A stretch of DNA of 10,635 nt from Rhizobium sp. Q54 (lineage in GTDB: Bacteria; Pseudomonadota; Alphaproteobacteria; Rhizobiales; Beijerinckiaceae). The stretch spans positions 1-10,635 of the forward strand of contig CAMDKB010000129.1 of NCBI GenBank assembly GCA_945901195.1, in the 5' to 3' direction. The translations under genes were made by a program, and so were the position numbers. How positions within the stretch are numbered: the first letter of the stretch is position 1; each line of letters begins with the position of its first letter. The notes under the pieces were generated by a model. It saw only the letters and a list, made by a program, of their open reading frames with translations, did no database searches and was not told the origin of the DNA. This document shows positions 1 through 6,244 of the stretch, piece after piece.

Positions 1-200
1 GGGAAATTCAGGTCGATGCGGACATGGCAGGCGCCAAACGCGGCCCCCGCCAGGCCCTCCGGGAGCCGACAGGCGCTTGCAACGCGCCCGAACCAGCAAA
101 AACGCGCAGCGGGTCCAAGTCTTTGAATCCAGTCCGACAGGCTGCTAGGAGGCGGTACGCCGCGTTGGCACCGGATTGGGCACACAGCAGCCTGAGGTAG
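1..200 (+). CDS. Possible 3' end of an unrecognised gene (partial)
   Basis: Codons from position 3 are open for 65 residues to a TAG at 198-200. The product is rich in Ala, Arg and Pro, with a basic tail (around QAARRRYAALAPDWAHSS), and third codon positions are GC-rich. I recognise no family. The stretch is GC-rich, so several frames are open by chance. The main rival is a minus-strand frame from an ATG at 227-225, preceded by GGAGG (complement of 231-235, only 3 bases from the start), which stays open to the left edge for 75 codons. Its product has six cysteines in 75 residues, an odd composition that makes it look more like a shadow. Neither frame is secure without the sequence to the left. 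Confidence 0.25.
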   Translation, partial: EIQVDADMAGAKRGPRQALREPTGACNAPEPAKTRSGSKSLNPVRQAARRRYAALAPDWAHSSLR

Positions 201-404
201 GACCGCTAGGCATAAAACGTTTCCCATATACCTCCAGTGTCCCTTCCTCCTCTAGTTACCTAACGTACCAATAGACCATAGGTATACCCAAGGCCCGAAG
301 GTGACACGTTATGTGATAATAATAACCACATAGGCTAAATCCCAAGGGCCTAGGAATGGCACCCGGTAACCCGCAGCAGCTCAGTGCCCCCAAAGCAATT
401 GCCC
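201..404. other. Non-coding gap with small inverted repeats
   Basis: I see no convincing gene here. The stretch is AT-rich around 205-350. It contains a small hairpin, TATGTG (310-315) with CACATA (327-332) and an 11-base loop, and the 9-mer GTTACCTAA (255-263). The reverse complement of that 9-mer, TTAGGTAAC, recurs at 1948-1956 in the control region upstream of the 405-1811 gene. No uridine-rich terminator is evident for the gene ending at 405. Confidence 0.4.
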
Positions 405-1811
405 CTACGGAAAGCTGCGGGGGGCTGGGGGTGATACCTTCAGGCCCGGCGTTATGCCACAAACCATTTGATAGTTGCGACCCAAGGCCTCCTCGGCAGC
501 CGATCGGTCCTCAAGCCGGACAATCAGGCTATCGTGGACGCTGAGCGACGGTTTGCCCTCGCGCATCAGGTTGTTCATTGCGCCTAACATTGCGTTGCTT
601 TCAGCGTACATCAGGTCAGCCCAAGATGTCCTGACTTTGCCCCAGTCTGCCAGCAAGGGGTGCTTGGCGACCATGAGGGCTTTCACATGTTTGATTGTCG
701 CTACATCTGATATCTTGCAGCCGTGCTCGTCGAGGTAGTCCGCGCTCAGTTTGGGCGGCCATTGAACGTGATGCTTAGTGTGTCCCAAGGTAGCTACAGT
801 CCACATCTTCACGACGTTCCGGTCCAGCCCGACGTCATAGGGATCACCGTCAATGTCAAAGGACCGTCTCTCCAATCCATGCAGGATAGTCAAATAGCTG
901 GCGCTAACGTCAATCTCAACGACCGGGCTGCCGTCAATCAGCATGGCGCTGCGTATCAACTTCTTCTCGTTCTGATAGCTGCCCTTGAGCCCATATAGGC
1001 GACCGCCCTTGTTCCACTGATAGGGCTCAACGTCATCACCTTCGTTGAAGATACGCCAATAGCCCCTATGCTTGGCCCCCTGAATGGTGAACCCATCAAG
1101 AAACTCGTTCAACGTGGTCATTTCGGATTCCAGTTGCAGCACCTGCGGCGTCTCAATGTAGCTCATCTTAATACCACGGACCTTGAATCGACCCGCGCCA
1201 GTCTTGCTGGACTTCAGGATGATTGGACATTCCGGCAGTGGCGGCAGGAAATGCAGGTCAGCGTTCTCGCCAGTTATGTCATACCGAGCCGCTAGGTCGG
1301 CTAGAAGCGGAGTAGCCTTGAAGTGCGATGCACGCCCACCTGTTGCGCGCGGAGCTGCCGAGCGATCAAACCCGTTCGCAGTCCAATGCTTCTTGCCAAG
1401 CGAGTGCTCCAGGTACCCCAAGGCCGTGAAGCTATCGACAAGCGCTGTGAATGTCCGCACGCTGACAGGTTCGCCGGTATACTCCTCGGCCTTGAGCGAG
1501 CGGTACGTCCACCCCTCGGCTTTGCTATCGCCAATGGCACCAAGCAAGTCGCCCAAGAAGCCCGCAATGGCTATCCGCAGCTTTGATTGCCCAGCGAGCC
1601 GTTGGTTCGTTCGACTGCCACTGGCTAGCTCATGGGTCTCAATGGTGCCCAGTAGTGAATCGACAAGCTGGATAGCCTCATCTGTCACCGCGAGGCAATT
1701 AAGTGGTGCGAAGTGCGCCGGGTCTTCCTCGGGGCGGGCGTAGGGCAGCGTTGTGGTTGGGGCGGCTGTGCTCATTACGCACGGTAGCACCTTTGTGAGA
1801 TGGGCGTGCAT
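405..1811 (-). CDS. Winged-helix plus family A polymerase palm-like protein, possible replication protein
   Basis: The protein has 468 residues. Residues about 75-180 look like a winged helix (a helical stretch, then VRTFTALVDSFTALGYLEHS, then ATPLLADLAARYDI). Residues about 290-460 resemble the palm of family A DNA polymerases: EIDVSASYLTILHG (299-312, Asp301) fits motif A, R331xxxK335 followed by a Gly fits a degenerate motif B, and SVHDSLIV (424-431, His426-Asp427) fits motif C, which is usually HDE or HDS. No exonuclease domain is present and the protein is far shorter than Pol I. A role as a replication or repair protein of a mobile element is my inference. An internal ATG at 1775 (residue 13), preceded by AAGGTG about 12 bases upstream, is an equally good start. 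The gene is monocistronic, with a 188-base control region upstream. Confidence 0.6.
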   Translation of the reverse strand: MHAHLTKVLPCVMSTAAPTTTLPYARPEEDPAHFAPLNCLAVTDEAIQLVDSLLGTIETHELASGSRTNQRLAGQSKLRIAIAGFLGDLLGAIGDSKAEGWTYRSLKAEEYTGEPVSVRTFTALVDSFTALGYLEHSLGKKHWTANGFDRSAAPRATGGRASHFKATPLLADLAARYDITGENADLHFLPPLPECPIILKSSKTGAGRFKVRGIKMSYIETPQVLQLESEMTTLNEFLDGFTIQGAKHRGYWRIFNEGDDVEPYQWNKGGRLYGLKGSYQNEKKLIRSAMLIDGSPVVEIDVSASYLTILHGLERRSFDIDGDPYDVGLDRNVVKMWTVATLGHTKHHVQWPPKLSADYLDEHGCKISDVATIKHVKALMVAKHPLLADWGKVRTSWADLMYAESNAMLGAMNNLMREGKPSLSVHDSLIVRLEDRSAAEEALGRNYQMVCGITPGLKVSPPAPRSFP

Positions 1812-1945
1812 CGCTTTTTGACGACACCACTGTGCATCCTACGGAGAATTATTCACCCGAGTCGGACCCGAAAGCTAAACAAACCGATTGCCACATTACA
1901 AAAGCTCTATTGCGATCGAATGGGGACGCATTGAGGCAGTGTGAT

Positions 1946-1974
1946 AATTAGGTAACACTAATTGCTCTAATTGC
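1946..1974. promoter_or_regulatory. Dyad with repeated CTAATTGC half-sites (candidate operator)
   Basis: AATTAG (1946-1951) and CTAATT (1958-1963) form a perfect 6-base inverted repeat with a 6-base spacer. The right arm then repeats in tandem with a 9-base period: CTAATTGC at 1958-1965 and again at 1967-1974. It lies in the intergenic stretch 1812-1999, upstream of the minus-strand gene starting at 1811 and just past the end of the gene terminating at 2000, so binding here would act on the polymerase-like gene. It is about 135 bases from that start, so the promoter could overlap it or lie closer. The regulator is unknown. Confidence 0.4.
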
Positions 1975-1999
1975 AGCAAAACAGTCAAAATCACCTAAG

Positions 2000-2872
2000 C
2001 TATCGACCCGTCACTGGCTCTAAAGAATTAGCATCGGTCGTCCAACATAGAGGGTGTCGCTCGCGTCCCAGTTCGAAATACGATTGTTCATTGATGAGAA
2101 GCGGCCACAAGTACCAAATAGCATTATCAAATGTGTCAATGAGGTAGGTTTCATCTGGCCTGTTCGACCTATCTTTGGCTATCGATAAGAAGGACGCCGC
2201 GATATCCGACGAGTTCGAAATCTGAATATCCGGATTCTCCAGAAGTAGGATTGTTTTGGCCTGACGCTCGTTCTTCCACCAATGCAACTTATTGAACTTG
2301 CGGTCACATGCCTTCGTAATACTCTGCGTGAGCTGCGTCTTTCCTTCTTCATCTACAGCGCGGATGATCTGTAAGCGTTGTGAATTGTCGTGACCCGAGT
2401 GTTTAGCTAGCCGAATGAGTTTGACCGGAAATGGCACATTTGGAATGGTTATAGGATTAGCGAACTCCATCAGCTCAGAGGCTGAGTGTCTCGGCAACGT
2501 CAGTGCGAATGACTTGATCCAAGCAATCAGAGACTTTCGAATATGTGGAGCTTTACGGTCCGTTTTTGCAAAGTCTACATTATATGGGATGATTAACCGA
2601 TAAGCATCACCTTCTGGCAGGTCCGCCGCAAGCTCCTTGTTGATCAGTTCAGACCAGTCGTTGCGATTGTTATTGAACTTAATGAATTGATCGAACGGCA
2701 CTATCCCAGTGTGTTCAATTGCATACCTTCGGCTTCCGATTGTACATACTAGCTCGACTTGTGCGTTAGGAGGTGCGCCGTCAAGGCATTTGATATGGGA
2801 ACGCAATGCTCCTTCCCTAACCTCGATGTGGCGGAGAATGGCATCGCAAGCCTTTCCTTCATTTAGTTCCAT
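2000..2872 (-). CDS. Hypothetical protein, possible nuclease-like core
   Basis: The protein has 290 residues and is soluble, with no signal peptide or membrane segment. I do not recognise a named family. The N-terminal third has a strand-turn-strand pattern, QVELVCTIGSRRYAIEHTGI (38-57). Glu40 and the Glu53-His54-Thr55 triplet sit where a PD-(D/E)XK nuclease would carry its acidic residue and ExK, but there is no lysine in the expected place, so any such link is weak. The C-terminal part holds a hydrophobic strand (ILLLENPDIQ, 208-217) and an aromatic stretch (DTFDNAIWYLWPL, 246-258). The ATG at 2872 has AAAGG about 8 bases upstream. The gene is AT-richer than the core block, which suggests horizontal acquisition. 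It is divergent from the 3149 gene. Confidence 0.65.
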   Translation of the reverse strand: MELNEGKACDAILRHIEVREGALRSHIKCLDGAPPNAQVELVCTIGSRRYAIEHTGIVPFDQFIKFNNNRNDWSELINKELAADLPEGDAYRLIIPYNVDFAKTDRKAPHIRKSLIAWIKSFALTLPRHSASELMEFANPITIPNVPFPVKLIRLAKHSGHDNSQRLQIIRAVDEEGKTQLTQSITKACDRKFNKLHWWKNERQAKTILLLENPDIQISNSSDIAASFLSIAKDRSNRPDETYLIDTFDNAIWYLWPLLINEQSYFELGRERHPLCWTTDANSLEPVTGR

Positions 2873-2990
2873 ATTGCGGCCTTTCGATTACTAGTCCGCT
2901 ACAGAGTTTCGTTACGCACCTAAATGGGCATGTTGAATATCCCTAATGATTGTCAAGACAGTTTAGTTACATACACTTAGTAATGGTCAC

Positions 2991-3018
2991 CCCATACCGA
3001 CTAGCATCGGGATATGGG
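2991..3018. repeat. Bulged hairpin/dyad in the divergent gap
   Basis: CCCATACCGA (2991-3000) pairs with TCGG (3007-3010) and TATGGG (3013-3018), leaving a two-base bulge (GA) and a 6-base loop. It sits within the 276-base gap (2873-3148) between the divergent 2000-2872 and 3149-3568 genes. No T-run follows it, so an operator or an RNA leader structure is more likely than a terminator. The rest of this gap is AT-rich with no further clear signal; I could not identify a convincing -35/-10 pair. Confidence 0.3.
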
Positions 3019-3148
3019 CTATAAGTGGTTTTCTATACGAGTGCATCCTATGGGTTCGCGTCCTGCGCACCCTAGACAACTTCCGGCGATATTGCGACAC
3101 GATCAACTTGCGACTATCTCTTGAATACCGTGAATCGGGAGACCGCTA

Positions 3149-3568
3149 TTGAAAGCTGAGCAAATCGCCAAAGCACTCATTGTCGTTGCCTCTGCCTTTG
3201 CTGCAAGCACAACGGCTGCGCAACAGGTCGCCTTTATGTGTGGAGGCCTGATGACGGTTTACAATCCAGACGCACAGCAAGGAAACATTCCCAGCGCTGC
3301 CTCGCATCTCGACTTCGATCGGAAAACGCTAACAACGCCCATAGGTACGTTTGACGTAATCAATGTCAGTGATACATCTGTCCATCTTCGCAGTGCTGGT
3401 ACTAACGCGCAAGGTGCTCGTTTGATTTCTAACGGGAGCCTAGACCGAATAACAGGGCGTCTTTCAGTGATGTGGTGGCTGGCTGCATATGGCCCCACGC
3501 TACCGGTAGGCGCAACAGCATCTATGCATGCCGAACTGATCTGCAGGCCCACACAGCGGCTTTTCTAG
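3149..3568 (+). CDS. Small exported hypothetical protein
   Basis: The protein has 139 residues. The start is a TTG, chosen because GGGAGA lies about 7 bases upstream and because the reading frame opens directly into a Sec-type signal peptide: a lysine-containing head (MKAEQIAK), a hydrophobic core (ALIVVASAFAAS) and a likely cleavage near TTAAQQ, around residues 23-25. The mature part of about 115 residues is predicted to be beta-rich. It has just two cysteines (in FMCGG and in LICRP near the C terminus) that could form one disulfide joining the ends. I do not recognise the family. It is probably periplasmic. It is convergent with the recombinase gene at 3660, and its 3' side (3569-3659) shows no convincing terminator. 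Confidence 0.6.
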   Translation: MKAEQIAKALIVVASAFAASTTAAQQVAFMCGGLMTVYNPDAQQGNIPSAASHLDFDRKTLTTPIGTFDVINVSDTSVHLRSAGTNAQGARLISNGSLDRITGRLSVMWWLAAYGPTLPVGATASMHAELICRPTQRLF

Positions 3569-3659
3569 GCCAACGTCACTGACGCGTCACGAGAGGGCCG
3601 ACTCTTATCTGCATGCTGGACCAACCACAGGATGCAGGATGTAGAATCTAGATAAATAG

Positions 3660-4334
3660 CTAGCCCCGCAGAAGCACCCGCCGCACCTGAATGGCAGTCC
3701 AGGTTCCAACGCCACGCGCCGTGGGGATGCCTCTTGCAGTTAATTCACCCGCGATTGCTCGCAGGGATCTACCACCGGCCTGACATTCACGGATCACCGG
3801 CAGCACATCGGCGGCTCGGGCGTTCGCTTTCGCCACCCGTGACACCACGCTTGCAGCGGTCCCCTTGGCGCGTATCTGGCGTATGTTGCCCCGGTCGCCC
3901 CCCAGTCTAACACCGCGCGTCTTTGCCGCCTGTAGCGCCGCCTTGGTCCGCTGAGAGATTGCCTTAGCTTCGTGTTCCGCGACGGCTGCCAGAATGTGAA
4001 CCGTCAGCCGGTTAGCTTGCGGGAAGTCCACCGCTGTGAAATCAACCCCGGCTTCCATTAGGTTGGAAACAAACGCCACGTTACGTGCCAGCCGGTCCAA
4101 CTTGGCGATTATCAGGGTCGCGCCATGCAACCGGCAGAGCCTTAGGGCTTCAGCCAGCTTCGGGCGGTCATTACGCTTCCCGCTCTCAACCTCAGTGACC
4201 TCCGCAACAAGCTTCCAAGTACCGCCATTCAGGTAGTCTCTGACAGAGGCCTGCTGTGCCTCTAGGCCTAACCCCGAGCGGCCTTGGCGTTCCGTGGACA
4301 CCCGATAGTAGGCAACGAAGTGACCCTGAGCCAT
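3660..4334 (-). CDS. Serine recombinase, resolvase/invertase family
   Basis: The protein has 224 residues from the ATG at 4334, chosen because GAGGA lies 9 bases upstream; a longer start at 4364 has no ribosome binding site. The N-terminal catalytic domain (1-145) has the family signature FVAYYRVSTERQG with nucleophile Ser13, GLGLEAQ, the KLDRLARN arginine motif (78-85) and the helical ISQRTKAALQAAK region (126-138). The C-terminal part has a helix-turn-helix-like segment (SLRAIAGELTARGIPTARG, 190-208). It would cut and rejoin DNA through a 5' phosphoserine linkage for resolution, inversion or integration. No transposase is nearby, so a complete Tn3-type transposon is not supported. The gene has a dyad-overlapped promoter, which suggests autoregulation. 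Confidence 0.9.
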   Translation of the reverse strand: MAQGHFVAYYRVSTERQGRSGLGLEAQQASVRDYLNGGTWKLVAEVTEVESGKRNDRPKLAEALRLCRLHGATLIIAKLDRLARNVAFVSNLMEAGVDFTAVDFPQANRLTVHILAAVAEHEAKAISQRTKAALQAAKTRGVRLGGDRGNIRQIRAKGTAASVVSRVAKANARAADVLPVIRECQAGGRSLRAIAGELTARGIPTARGVGTWTAIQVRRVLLRG

Positions 4335-4348
4335 GTGTCGGTATCCTC

Positions 4349-4386
4349 GTAACGTTAATAACATCGTTCGTTGCTGTTAATGTTAC
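4349..4386. promoter_or_regulatory. Imperfect dyad upstream of the recombinase gene (operator or crossover site)
   Basis: GTAACGTTAATAACA (4349-4363) and TGCTGTTAATGTTAC (4372-4386) form an inverted repeat matching at 12 of 15 positions across an 8-base centre. It lies 15 to 52 bases upstream of the recombinase start, and its distal arm overlaps the predicted -10 box. Resolvases commonly bind inverted half-sites in their own control region, so this may be an operator and possibly part of a res-like site. A third similar half-site (GTAACACTAATTGCT) occurs at 1952-1966. Confidence 0.5.
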
Positions 4387-4407
4387 ATGCATATCGCGAC
4401 CTGTCAA
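4380..4407 (-). promoter_or_regulatory. Predicted sigma-70-type promoter of the recombinase gene
   Basis: On the minus strand, a perfect -35 box TTGACA (complement of 4402-4407) is followed after 16 bases by TAACAT (complement of 4380-4385), which matches four of six -10 consensus bases. The predicted transcript would begin about 40 bases before the ATG at 4334. The -10 box lies inside the right arm of the dyad. Confidence 0.5.
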
Positions 4408-4466
4408 CCTAATGGCCTTGGCTGTTTCGGGCAGGGTTTCACAGGGGAACTTGGCGCAATCGTAAC

Positions 4467-4598
4467 TTGGCGTTGTCGCCTGCGGTCAATCCGCCGTCAT
4501 TGCGTGCGAAAAGTGGCGCGGCGTTTCTGATAGTTGCGGACGGGAAAAAAGGGGACCCTAACGAGGGTACTCTATTTGGGATTTACCGCTGGAAATAA
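4467..4598 (+). pseudogene. Small orphan reading frame, possible gene remnant
   Basis: This frame is open from just after a TAA near 4410 to the TAA at 4596-4598. It has no ATG and no convincing ribosome binding site; the marked start is a TTG and is arbitrary. The last part of the product reads as ordinary protein (AAFLIVADGKKGDPNEG, then TLFGIYRWK) rather than as a chance frame, so it may be the surviving 3' end of a disrupted gene. I do not recognise the family. The surrounding 4408-4692 stretch has no other gene. It does contain a direct repeat AACTTGGCG (4448-4456 and 4464-4472) and a small hairpin ACCCT/AGGGT (4555-4568) that falls within this frame. Confidence 0.2.
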
Positions 4599-4692
4599 GT
4601 TCAAAACACACAGTAAACCGCGCGGGCCGTTGTTCGCCTTAAGCTAGCAGTGAGACTGACTTGGGAATATCGATGGCTATATGGACTCAGCT

Positions 4693-5151
4693 CTAACGAC
4701 AAGGATATGCGCTTTGAAATGCGTGCAAGATTACCGATGCCAATGGCCCACATGGATCATTTATGTCAGGCTTACTTTGAACTCGAATTAGATAGTTCTC
4801 CAAAACCTTGACAGCCAAGTCTGCATTGAAATCAACCTGAGGCTCACAAAACAGTTCCTTTGAGCCATTCACTCTTGCAGCGGCCCCCGACCACGTAAGT
4901 CCATCCGCCACCCCTTTGAAATATGCAATGACGGCAACGTCCCCTTTCTTGTAGCTCGCAATCGCCTCTCTTGGCGTAATGTTAGCCGGGTCGCGTTTTG
5001 AAGAATATGATGAAAGCTTTAAAGGCGGTCCTGACTGGCAGGTTGCCGCATTTGCCGATGTATTGCCTATGACTAACATGACAACAAGCATTGGCTTGAG
5101 ATACCGAGCGAGTGACATTGCATCCTGCCGAAACAGCTTGTCGTGATCCAT
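4693..5151 (-). CDS. Exported Rap1a/Tai-like protein
   Basis: The protein has 152 residues from the ATG at 5151, which has GAGGA 4-5 bases upstream. An ATG at 5118 with AGGA upstream gives a cleaner 141-residue precursor and is a real alternative. The signal peptide core (LKPMLVVMLVIGN) ends near SANA, so the mature protein is periplasmic. The mature part fits the Rap1a/Tai immunity-type fold: a helix ending in YFKGVADGL (78-85), then FCEP (101-104), a helix with VLENYLIRV, and a C-terminal helix ending AYPC (148-151). This is the spaced FC-x-P and PC signature of that family. Members protect against type VI amidase effectors, but most genomic homologues have no tested role. No effector gene is adjacent, so an immunity role here is only a possibility. 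Confidence 0.6.
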   Translation of the reverse strand: MDHDKLFRQDAMSLARYLKPMLVVMLVIGNTSANAATCQSGPPLKLSSYSSKRDPANITPREAIASYKKGDVAVIAYFKGVADGLTWSGAAARVNGSKELFCEPQVDFNADLAVKVLENYLIRVQSKPDINDPCGPLASVILHAFQSAYPCR

Positions 5152-5291
5152 AGGTTCCTCGCGCAATGAAAGGTGATCGCCAATTGTTATATTAAACTGC
5201 AGCCTTGTCGACGTATGGCACCCCAAAGCGTTTCAATGCCTGCCGTTGTGCCTGTTTGCGTATCAACTCAATAGGTGACACATTGAGGTAC

Positions 5292-5310
5292 ACAGTGCTT
5301 CAAGTACTGT
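5292..5310. repeat. Near-perfect 19-base palindrome
   Basis: ACAGTGCTT (5292-5300) and AAGTACTGT (5302-5310) are reverse complements at 8 of 9 positions about a single central C. It lies in the 299-base gap (5152-5450) between the Rap1a-like gene and sfsA, close to where the accessory block gives way to the core block. It could be an operator or part of a recombination site; the sequence does not say which. Confidence 0.35.
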
Positions 5311-5340
5311 TAGCTCAGGCTATAAGTATCAGCTACTTAA

Positions 5341-5421
5341 TGGGTACACCAAGCGGCACTAATTCCCTACGACGGCATCGACACGATCACCGATTTTTCC
5401 ATCGCTGACGATCCCAAATAG
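5341..5421 (+). pseudogene. Short 3' coding remnant
   Basis: A frame opens after a TAA (5338-5340) and runs 26 codons to TAG (5419-5421). From 5353 the codons are GC-rich at the third position like the core block, and the peptide ends in YDGIDTITDFSIADDPK. The DGxDTITDF pattern resembles the C-terminal repeats of RTX-type, type I-secreted proteins, where glycine-aspartate repeats are followed by DTI and DF motifs. No start or ribosome binding site exists, so if real this is the tail of a gene cut by insertion or deletion. At this length, chance cannot be excluded. Confidence 0.2.
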
Positions 5422-5450
5422 TAGCGCGCGTCTGTCCCGAAATGGATCAT

Positions 5451-6161
5451 CTACATTTCGATCGGCACAATCTTCTCAATCTCGATCCCCTCCGGATGAA
5501 CCTTGCAACAGGCGGCAATGGCTTCGACGCCGCGTTTACGTGCCAGCTTGAAGGCTGCCGCGTATTTCGTGTCGATATCGCCAGCGAGAGTGAAACGATT
5601 CGCCTGCATCTGGATGAGGTAGACCATGACGGCACGGTGGCCTGCGGCAACCATATCGCCAAGCTCGGCGAGGTGCTTTGCGCCACGCGCCGTCACGCTG
5701 TCGGGAAATTCGGCCAGACCGGGGCACCGCATCATATGAACGTTCTTGATCTCGACATAGCAATCGGGCAACCCGTCGCCTGTAAGCAGAATATCGACGC
5801 GGCTGTTCCTGCCGTATTTCACTTCGCGCCGCAGTGATGAATAGGACGCGAGTTCGCCGAAGAACCCGGCGCTGATGGCGGCACTTACGATGGCGTTGGG
5901 GTGGCTTGTGTTGATGCCTACAAATTCTGGTCCGCGCCCGAAATCCGCCTCGGCCACCTCCCAGGAATATTTCAGTTTTCTCTTGGGGTTATCTGATTGC
6001 GAAAGAAAGACCCGGTTTCCCGGCGTCGTCAGCCCGAGCATGGCCCCGGGGTTCGCGCAATGCGCCGTGATTTCTTCGCCGCTGTCGAGAATCACATCCG
6101 CCAGGAAGCGCTTGTAGCGCCGGAGCAGACGGCCGGTGACGAGCGGGGGAGAAAAGCGCAT
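5451..6161 (-). CDS. sfsA: SfsA family DNA-binding/nuclease-fold protein
   Basis: The protein has 236 residues, close to the 234 of the E. coli protein. The start is the ATG at 6161 (MRFSPPL), matching the usual SfsA beginning; the frame continues upstream but that part is out of family. The N-terminal OB-like part carries KRFLADVIL and the hallmark AHCANPGAM (33-41). The C-terminal part has the PD-(D/E)XK-like core: SRVDILL (Asp123) and CYVEIKN (Glu137, Lys139), followed by FPDSVTARGAKHL (152-164), all well conserved in the family. SfsA was named for stimulating maltose use in E. coli and binds DNA; its cellular role is still poorly defined. No strong ribosome binding site is visible. It is divergent from the FecR operon and shares its 291-base control region. 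Confidence 0.93.
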   Translation of the reverse strand: MRFSPPLVTGRLLRRYKRFLADVILDSGEEITAHCANPGAMLGLTTPGNRVFLSQSDNPKRKLKYSWEVAEADFGRGPEFVGINTSHPNAIVSAAISAGFFGELASYSSLRREVKYGRNSRVDILLTGDGLPDCYVEIKNVHMMRCPGLAEFPDSVTARGAKHLAELGDMVAAGHRAVMVYLIQMQANRFTLAGDIDTKYAAAFKLARKRGVEAIAACCKVHPEGIEIEKIVPIEM

Positions 6162-6200
6162 GCCATTGGTTAGTGGGCGGGAAGCGCACAGGTCAAGCCA

Positions 6201-6223
6201 CCGCGCGCGTGGTTGGCGCGCGG
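6201..6223. repeat. GC-only inverted repeat
   Basis: CCGCGCGC (6201-6208) and GCGCGCGG (6216-6223) are a perfect 8-base inverted repeat with a 7-base loop. It lies 40-62 bases upstream of the sfsA start. A stem this stable could form in the sfsA leader if transcription begins upstream of it. It has no T-run, so it is not a typical terminator. Confidence 0.4.
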
Positions 6224-6244
6224 CGCCCAAACTCTGAGCGCGCG

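Noticed and set aside
256..462. Minus-strand frame of 68 codons overlapping the end of the polymerase-like gene
   Set aside because: It overlaps the better-supported 405-1811 gene, has odd composition and no supporting ribosome binding site or family resemblance.
3569..3659. Bidirectional terminator between the convergent 3149-3568 and recombinase genes
   Set aside because: Only four-base complementary arms and short palindromes such as GACGCGTC occur, with no stem plus T-run on either strand.
4335..4364. Longer recombinase start at 4364
   Set aside because: It has no ribosome binding site, whereas the ATG at 4334 has GAGGA at good spacing and begins with the usual family N terminus.
3660..4407. 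Tn3-type transposon with resolvase
   Set aside because: No transposase gene and no 38-base terminal inverted repeats are visible, so only the recombinase itself can be claimed.
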